This document shows positions 13,338 through 16,299 of a stretch of 16,299 bases of DNA, in pieces. Both the position numbers and the translations under genes were made by a program. Location: the NCBI GenBank assembly GCA_035513175.1, contig DATKCN010000124.1, forward strand, positions 1 through 16,299, in the 5' to 3' direction. The stretch's first letter is position 1. Each line of letters begins with the position of its first letter. The notes beneath the pieces were generated by a model. That model did no database searches, was not told the DNA's origin, and saw nothing but the letters and a program-made list of their open reading frames with translations. The DNA comes from DATKCN01 sp035513175 (lineage in GTDB: Bacteria > Chloroflexota > Chloroflexia > Thermomicrobiales > CFX8).

Positions 13338-14342
13338 ATGCCGAGGGCCGTTGACGGCGATCAGCGCGGGCACGATCTGGTCACCTTCGGCGAGACGATG
13401 ATCCGCCTCAGCGCCAGCGGCGGCAAGCGCCTGGAGGAGGCGACGACGCTCGACCTGGCCATCGGCGGGACCGAGGCGAACGTGGCTGTCGCGCTGGCGC
13501 GGCTGGGCCTGCGGGTGGCCTGGCTGTCGGCGCTGCCTGACAACACGCTCGGCCGCCGCGTGGACGCCGAATTACGGCGCCATGGCGTCGACACAACCCA
13601 CGTCATCTGGTCCGATAGAGACCGCGCGGGAGTGTACTTTCTCGATCCCGGCGTGCCACCCCGGCCAACGCGGGTGCTGTACGACCGCGTCGACTCCGCC
13701 GTGTCGCGCGTCGATCCCGACGCGATCAACTACGCGATCGTCGAGCGGGCCGGGGCGCTGCACCTGACCGGCGTCACCCCGGCGTTGTCCCCCGGCTGCG
13801 CCGCCGTCTGCCACCGGCTGGCGGGCGCCGCAGCGCGGGCCGGCATTCCAATCGTGCTGGACGTCAATTACCGCGCTCGCCTCTGGCCGCCGGACGCGGC
13901 GGCCGCCGGCCTGGCCCCGCTGCTGGACCGCGCGACGCTGCTGCTGTGCGGAGCGAGCGACGCGGCGACGATCTGGGGTCTGGCAGGCGCGCCGGAGGAA
14001 GTCGCCCGCGCGCTGCTGGACCGGTCGGCGGCGGAGAGCGTGGTTGTCACGCTGGCGGCCGACGGAGCACTCGCTATGACCCGCGCCGGGGACATCACGT
14101 TGCAGCGCGCGGTCCCGGTCACCGTCGTCGATCCGGTAGGCGCGGGCGACGCGTTCGCGGCAGGCTTCCTGAGCCGCTGGCTGGGCAACCGGGACGGCAT
14201 GGCCGCCGCGCTGCAGGCGGGAGTGGCGCTGGCCGCGCTCAAGCTGACGATGCCCGGCGATCTGGCGATCATCACTCCCGCCGAGCTGGCGGAGACGATG
14301 GCGCTGGCAGGCTCCCCGCCCGCGCCCGACATCGACCGCTGA
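13338..14342 (+). CDS. kdgK: PfkB-family sugar kinase, 2-keto-3-deoxygluconate kinase-like
   Basis: The product is 334 aa, a normal PfkB length. LVTFGETMIRLS opens the fold; IGGTEANVAVALARLG (42-57) is the first PfkB signature with the sugar-binding GG. YDRVDSA at 115-121 matches the YDR-x-x-SA block that I associate with 2-keto-3-deoxygluconate kinases. DPVGAGDAFAAGF holds the second signature, with catalytic D271 in the GAGD anion hole (268-271), intact here unlike the GLGT variant in the 7556-9607 gene. The enzyme would phosphorylate 2-keto-3-deoxygluconate or a related sugar acid with ATP in a sugar-acid or Entner-Doudoroff-like route. The start ATG 13338 lies 2 bp after the regulator's stop. 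No KDPG aldolase or sugar-acid transporter is in the window to confirm the substrate, so another PfkB sugar is possible. Confidence 0.85.
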   Translation: MPRAVDGDQRGHDLVTFGETMIRLSASGGKRLEEATTLDLAIGGTEANVAVALARLGLRVAWLSALPDNTLGRRVDAELRRHGVDTTHVIWSDRDRAGVYFLDPGVPPRPTRVLYDRVDSAVSRVDPDAINYAIVERAGALHLTGVTPALSPGCAAVCHRLAGAAARAGIPIVLDVNYRARLWPPDAAAAGLAPLLDRATLLLCGASDAATIWGLAGAPEEVARALLDRSAAESVVVTLAADGALAMTRAGDITLQRAVPVTVVDPVGAGDAFAAGFLSRWLGNRDGMAAALQAGVALAALKLTMPGDLAIITPAELAETMALAGSPPAPDIDR

Positions 14343-14422
14343 CGCGGCTGGATCGGCCGGCCACGCGAGGCAGCTCGCGCTCGAAGAATCGATCCGCGCG
14401 CGCGATCAGGACTTTCGGTCCC

Positions 14423-14452
14423 TTGTGCCGACCCCCACGCGGGCCTTATGAA
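14423..14452 (+). promoter_or_regulatory. weak candidate promoter before the zinc-ribbon genes
   Basis: TTGTGC (14423-14428) and TATGAA (14447-14452) are 18 bp apart. Matches to consensus are modest. A 6-bp hairpin CGCGAG-GCAG-CTCGCG (14364-14379) lies between it and the kinase stop and could end or pause the upstream transcript. Confidence 0.25.
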
Positions 14453-14523
14453 CAGTGCAACATATTCGCGCGACCGTTCGGCGGGCAGCCTGTCCAGCGG
14501 ACGCCCTGAGAGGTCCACACCAC

Positions 14524-15093
14524 ATGCCCGTTCAGCGACCGCCTTCGTCCCCAGCAGACCCGCCTGACCGGTCGAACGTGCTCCACGGCGGCGGTCCGCT
14601 TCCCGGGCCGCCGCGCGAGATGCTGCGCTGCCAGTGGTGCTCGGTCCCGCTCAAGCCGGGGGTCACGCTGTGCCCGACATGTGGCTCGCCGGGCGTGCCC
14701 GATCCGGTCTTCAGCACTCCGGAGCCTGAGCCGGCGCCAGCCGTCGATGCGTTGTCCGTCACGGTCTTTGACGAGACGTCGGTTATCGCCCCCTGGCGAG
14801 ACGATGAGTCGCTCGTCGTCGACGCTCCAGTCACGGGGAGCCGCAAGCAGTTGACCGTGCAGGAGGCGGAAAACCGCCAGATGCAGACGATCAAGCTCGC
14901 GGTCATCGCGGTGCTGGTGTGCGGCTTCCTCGGCTGGCTCGCCGGCCCATTGCTGGCCGGGGTGATCGAAAGCTTCACCGGAACCCCGGTGGAAGACTCG
15001 GGAGACCTGCGCCCCATGGGCGGGTTCTTCGGCATGCTGACCGGTCTGCTCGTCGGCGGCATCGGCGGCGTGGTGATCTGGTCCGGGCGGTAG
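14524..15093 (+). CDS. zinc-ribbon membrane protein
   Basis: The product is 189 aa. A Pro-rich start leads to one C4 zinc ribbon with C36, C39, C50 and C53 (CQWC then CPTCG). An acidic linker follows. Two hydrophobic helices are at about 123-149 and 165-187 (IKLAVIAVLVCGFLGW and GGFFGMLTGLLVGGIGG). The ribbon is therefore on an N-terminal soluble arm, probably cytoplasmic, attached to a two-span anchor. I chose ATG 14524 because GAGAGG lies about 10 nt upstream. The frame is open from 14455, but that extension is Arg/Ala-rich with no ribosome-binding site. It lies 37 bp before a second zinc-ribbon gene with a closely similar first ribbon, so the two probably work together. I do not recognise a named family. 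Confidence 0.78.
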   Translation: MPVQRPPSSPADPPDRSNVLHGGGPLPGPPREMLRCQWCSVPLKPGVTLCPTCGSPGVPDPVFSTPEPEPAPAVDALSVTVFDETSVIAPWRDDESLVVDAPVTGSRKQLTVQEAENRQMQTIKLAVIAVLVCGFLGWLAGPLLAGVIESFTGTPVEDSGDLRPMGGFFGMLTGLLVGGIGGVVIWSGR

Positions 15094-15130
15094 CGTCGAT
15101 GCAACGTCCCATCGAGCCAGGGCCGCGCCC

Positions 15131-15592
15131 ATGATCGACAGCATGCCGCTCGACCTCTTCGAGGATGACACGATCCAACAGCCTGAGCCTGCTGCCGCGC
15201 TTCTGGCGCTGTGTCAGTGGTGCGGCGTCGAGCACCCTGCCGACGACGGCGTCTGCCCCGATTGCGGCGCGACCCTGCTGCGCCAACTGCTGATCGAGCC
15301 GGAAGCGCCTGCCGTCGAGCAACCGCAGGCACCGACGGTCCTCACGGAGTGCCCATGGTGCGACCAGCCCGTCACTCCCGACGATACGGAGTGCCCGCAC
15401 TGCTTCGCCGTCCTCCTGGGCGACCCCAACCTGGTCCTGCCGGGCGTCAACGTGCCGCTGCACGACAACGTCCTGTGGGCGCGCACGCTGGCGGAACGCG
15501 AAGCCGGGCAGGACGAGGACCCGACCGGAACGATCGTTGACCTGCTGCTGGTGGTCGGCGAGGCGTTGTTGAAGACACGCGGCAGGATGTAG
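15131..15592 (+). CDS. soluble protein with two zinc ribbons
   Basis: The product is 153 aa with no membrane span. The first C4 ribbon uses C28, C31, C42 and C45 (LCQWC then CPDCG). The second uses C74, C77, C88 and C91 (ECPWC then CPHCF). They are joined by a Pro/Glu-rich linker. The C-terminal part (LGDPNLVLPGVNVPLHDNVL, then an amphipathic helix ending near LLVVGEALLKTR) is not recognised. The start ATG 15131 has only a weak ribosome-binding site; ATG 15143 is an alternative that leaves both ribbons intact. The first ribbon closely copies that of the preceding gene (CQWC, then CPxCG after 10 residues here and 10 there), so the two look paralogous in that part. Role unknown; zinc ribbons of this sort usually mediate protein or RNA contacts. 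Confidence 0.75.
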   Translation: MIDSMPLDLFEDDTIQQPEPAAALLALCQWCGVEHPADDGVCPDCGATLLRQLLIEPEAPAVEQPQAPTVLTECPWCDQPVTPDDTECPHCFAVLLGDPNLVLPGVNVPLHDNVLWARTLAEREAGQDEDPTGTIVDLLLVVGEALLKTRGRM

Positions 15593-15657
15593 CCGCCTGT
15601 CAACCCTCAGCGCCGGTCGGTTGGGCATCGTCGATGACGCATTCGCCTTCAGGGAAA

Positions 15658-15686
15658 TTGTCTTCCGGCAAGGAATCCGATATTGT
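15658..15686 (+). promoter_or_regulatory. candidate sigma-70-type promoter for the lipoprotein gene
   Basis: TTGTCT (15658-15663) and TATTGT (15681-15686) are separated by exactly 17 bp. Each matches consensus at four or more positions with the most conserved bases present. The predicted start of RNA is about 75 nt before the lipoprotein ATG. Confidence 0.5.
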
Positions 15687-15765
15687 TTGCGACGCTGCGG
15701 CGCGCCTCGTGTGTTCGCGGCCATTGCTTCGGGAGCATCGCGAGTCGAACGAGAGAAGGACCGCC

Positions 15766-16299
15766 ATGCGCTACGCAGCACGTCTCGTCCTGGTCATTGT
15801 CGTCCTGTCCCTCGTCGCAGCCTGTGGCGGCAACGACGACGACGCTAACGGCTCGTCCCCATCCCCGGCTGCCACCACTGCCAGCGGGACCGGCGCCGAG
15901 GACGAATCCGACGACGCGGAGGCAACCGAAGATGACAGCGACAGCTCATCAACTGAAGCGACGCGCGCGCCGCTGGCGGTCGGCAGTTCCGTTGAGGTGC
16001 GCTCGGAAGACCCCGACCCGGCGACGGCGGGCACTGACAACGAGGGCACGGTGCGGGTGACCATCATCGGCATCCTCGACGACCCTGAGGTGACGAACAT
16101 TCTGATCCCGCCAACGGAAGGTGAAAAGTTCTGGGCGCTGGAGGTCACGATGGAAGCGACGAGCGACGAGGTCGTCAACACCGGTCTGTGGTCGATGCGA
16201 CTTGCCGACGGCCAGAACCTCGCGAGCACCTACGCCCTCCAAACGTTTGGCCCGGAGCTTACCTACGGGGCCATCGAGGCGGGCGAAACACGCGAAGGG
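15766..16299 (+). CDS. secreted lipoprotein with DUF4352-like domain (partial, 3' end outside window)
   Basis: I translated this by hand; 178 codons are in the window and no stop is reached. The first 19 residues are a lipoprotein signal (MRYAARLVLVIVVLSLVAA) with the lipobox LVAAC, so C20 would be lipidated and the protein anchored on the outer face of the membrane. Residues 21-65 are a low-complexity Asp/Glu/Ser/Thr linker (about half acidic). From about 70 onward it resembles the immunoglobulin-like DUF4352/telokin-like domain: VGSSVEV, GTVRVTIIGI, GEKFWALEVTMEATSDEVV, and SMRLADGQNLAS. Such domains are usually extracellular, with a protective or binding role. The start ATG 15766 has AAGGA about 5 nt upstream and a good promoter candidate at 15658-15686. 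Confidence 0.85.
   Translation, partial: MRYAARLVLVIVVLSLVAACGGNDDDANGSSPSPAATTASGTGAEDESDDAEATEDDSDSSSTEATRAPLAVGSSVEVRSEDPDPATAGTDNEGTVRVTIIGILDDPEVTNILIPPTEGEKFWALEVTMEATSDEVVNTGLWSMRLADGQNLASTYALQTFGPELTYGAIEAGETREG

Noticed and set aside
14446..15332. Long minus-strand frames over the zinc-ribbon genes
   Set aside because: Shadows; the plus strand has correctly spaced Cys pairs and membrane helices.

Overview
This is a GC-rich bacterial window with genes on both strands. It contains no rRNA, tRNA, CRISPR array, transposase or phage gene that I can see. The lineage is inferred rather than shown. The variant RNase J motif, several small membrane proteins of a kind I associate with Chloroflexota, and dispersed-repeat-like palindromes suggest Chloroflexota, perhaps a Thermomicrobia-like group. 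No marker gene in the window proves this.

Layout from left to right. (1) 1-468, minus strand: the N-terminal part of a LolD/MacB-type ABC transporter ATPase, cut by the window edge. (2) 469-970: a gene-free stretch with phased CTCAAC repeats near the ABC gene and two groups of palindromes that look like repeat relics. (3) 971-1702 minus: a YgjP-like zinc metallopeptidase, divergent from a small orphan gene (1816-2100) and a DoxX-like membrane protein (2272-3333). (4) 3423-5483 minus: a run of envelope or stress-type small genes. In transcription order these are a 68-aa single-span protein, a tail-anchored protein built of 15-residue repeats, a YtxH-like protein, and a CBS-pair protein with a C-terminal PRC/DUF2171-like domain. 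(5) 5732-7408 plus: ribonuclease J, convergent with (6) 7556-9607 minus: a large protein joining a degenerate PfkB/ribokinase-like domain to an AAA+ ATPase. (7) 9754-10410 plus: a SLOG/Rossmann-type protein, divergent from the AAA+ gene across 146 bp. (8) 10684-11190 plus: a J-domain membrane protein. (9) 11273-14342 plus: a FAD amine/amino-acid oxidoreductase, an Lrp/AsnC regulator and a KdgK-like sugar kinase. (10) 14524-15592 plus: two adjacent zinc-ribbon genes. (11) 15766 to the edge: a lipoprotein with a DUF4352-like domain.

Three groupings make functional sense. The oxidoreductase, Lrp regulator and sugar kinase look like a small catabolic unit; the regulator and kinase are only 2 bp apart. 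The small membrane and PRC-type genes on the minus strand look like envelope or stress functions. The most interesting locus is 7556-10410. There a pseudokinase-AAA+ fusion faces a SLOG-fold protein, with candidate divergent promoters sharing the same -10 bases. SLOG proteins are predicted nucleotide-derivative sensors or enzymes in bacterial conflict and signalling systems, so this pair is the best candidate for an undescribed two-gene system. That reading is inference from domain content and gene arrangement.
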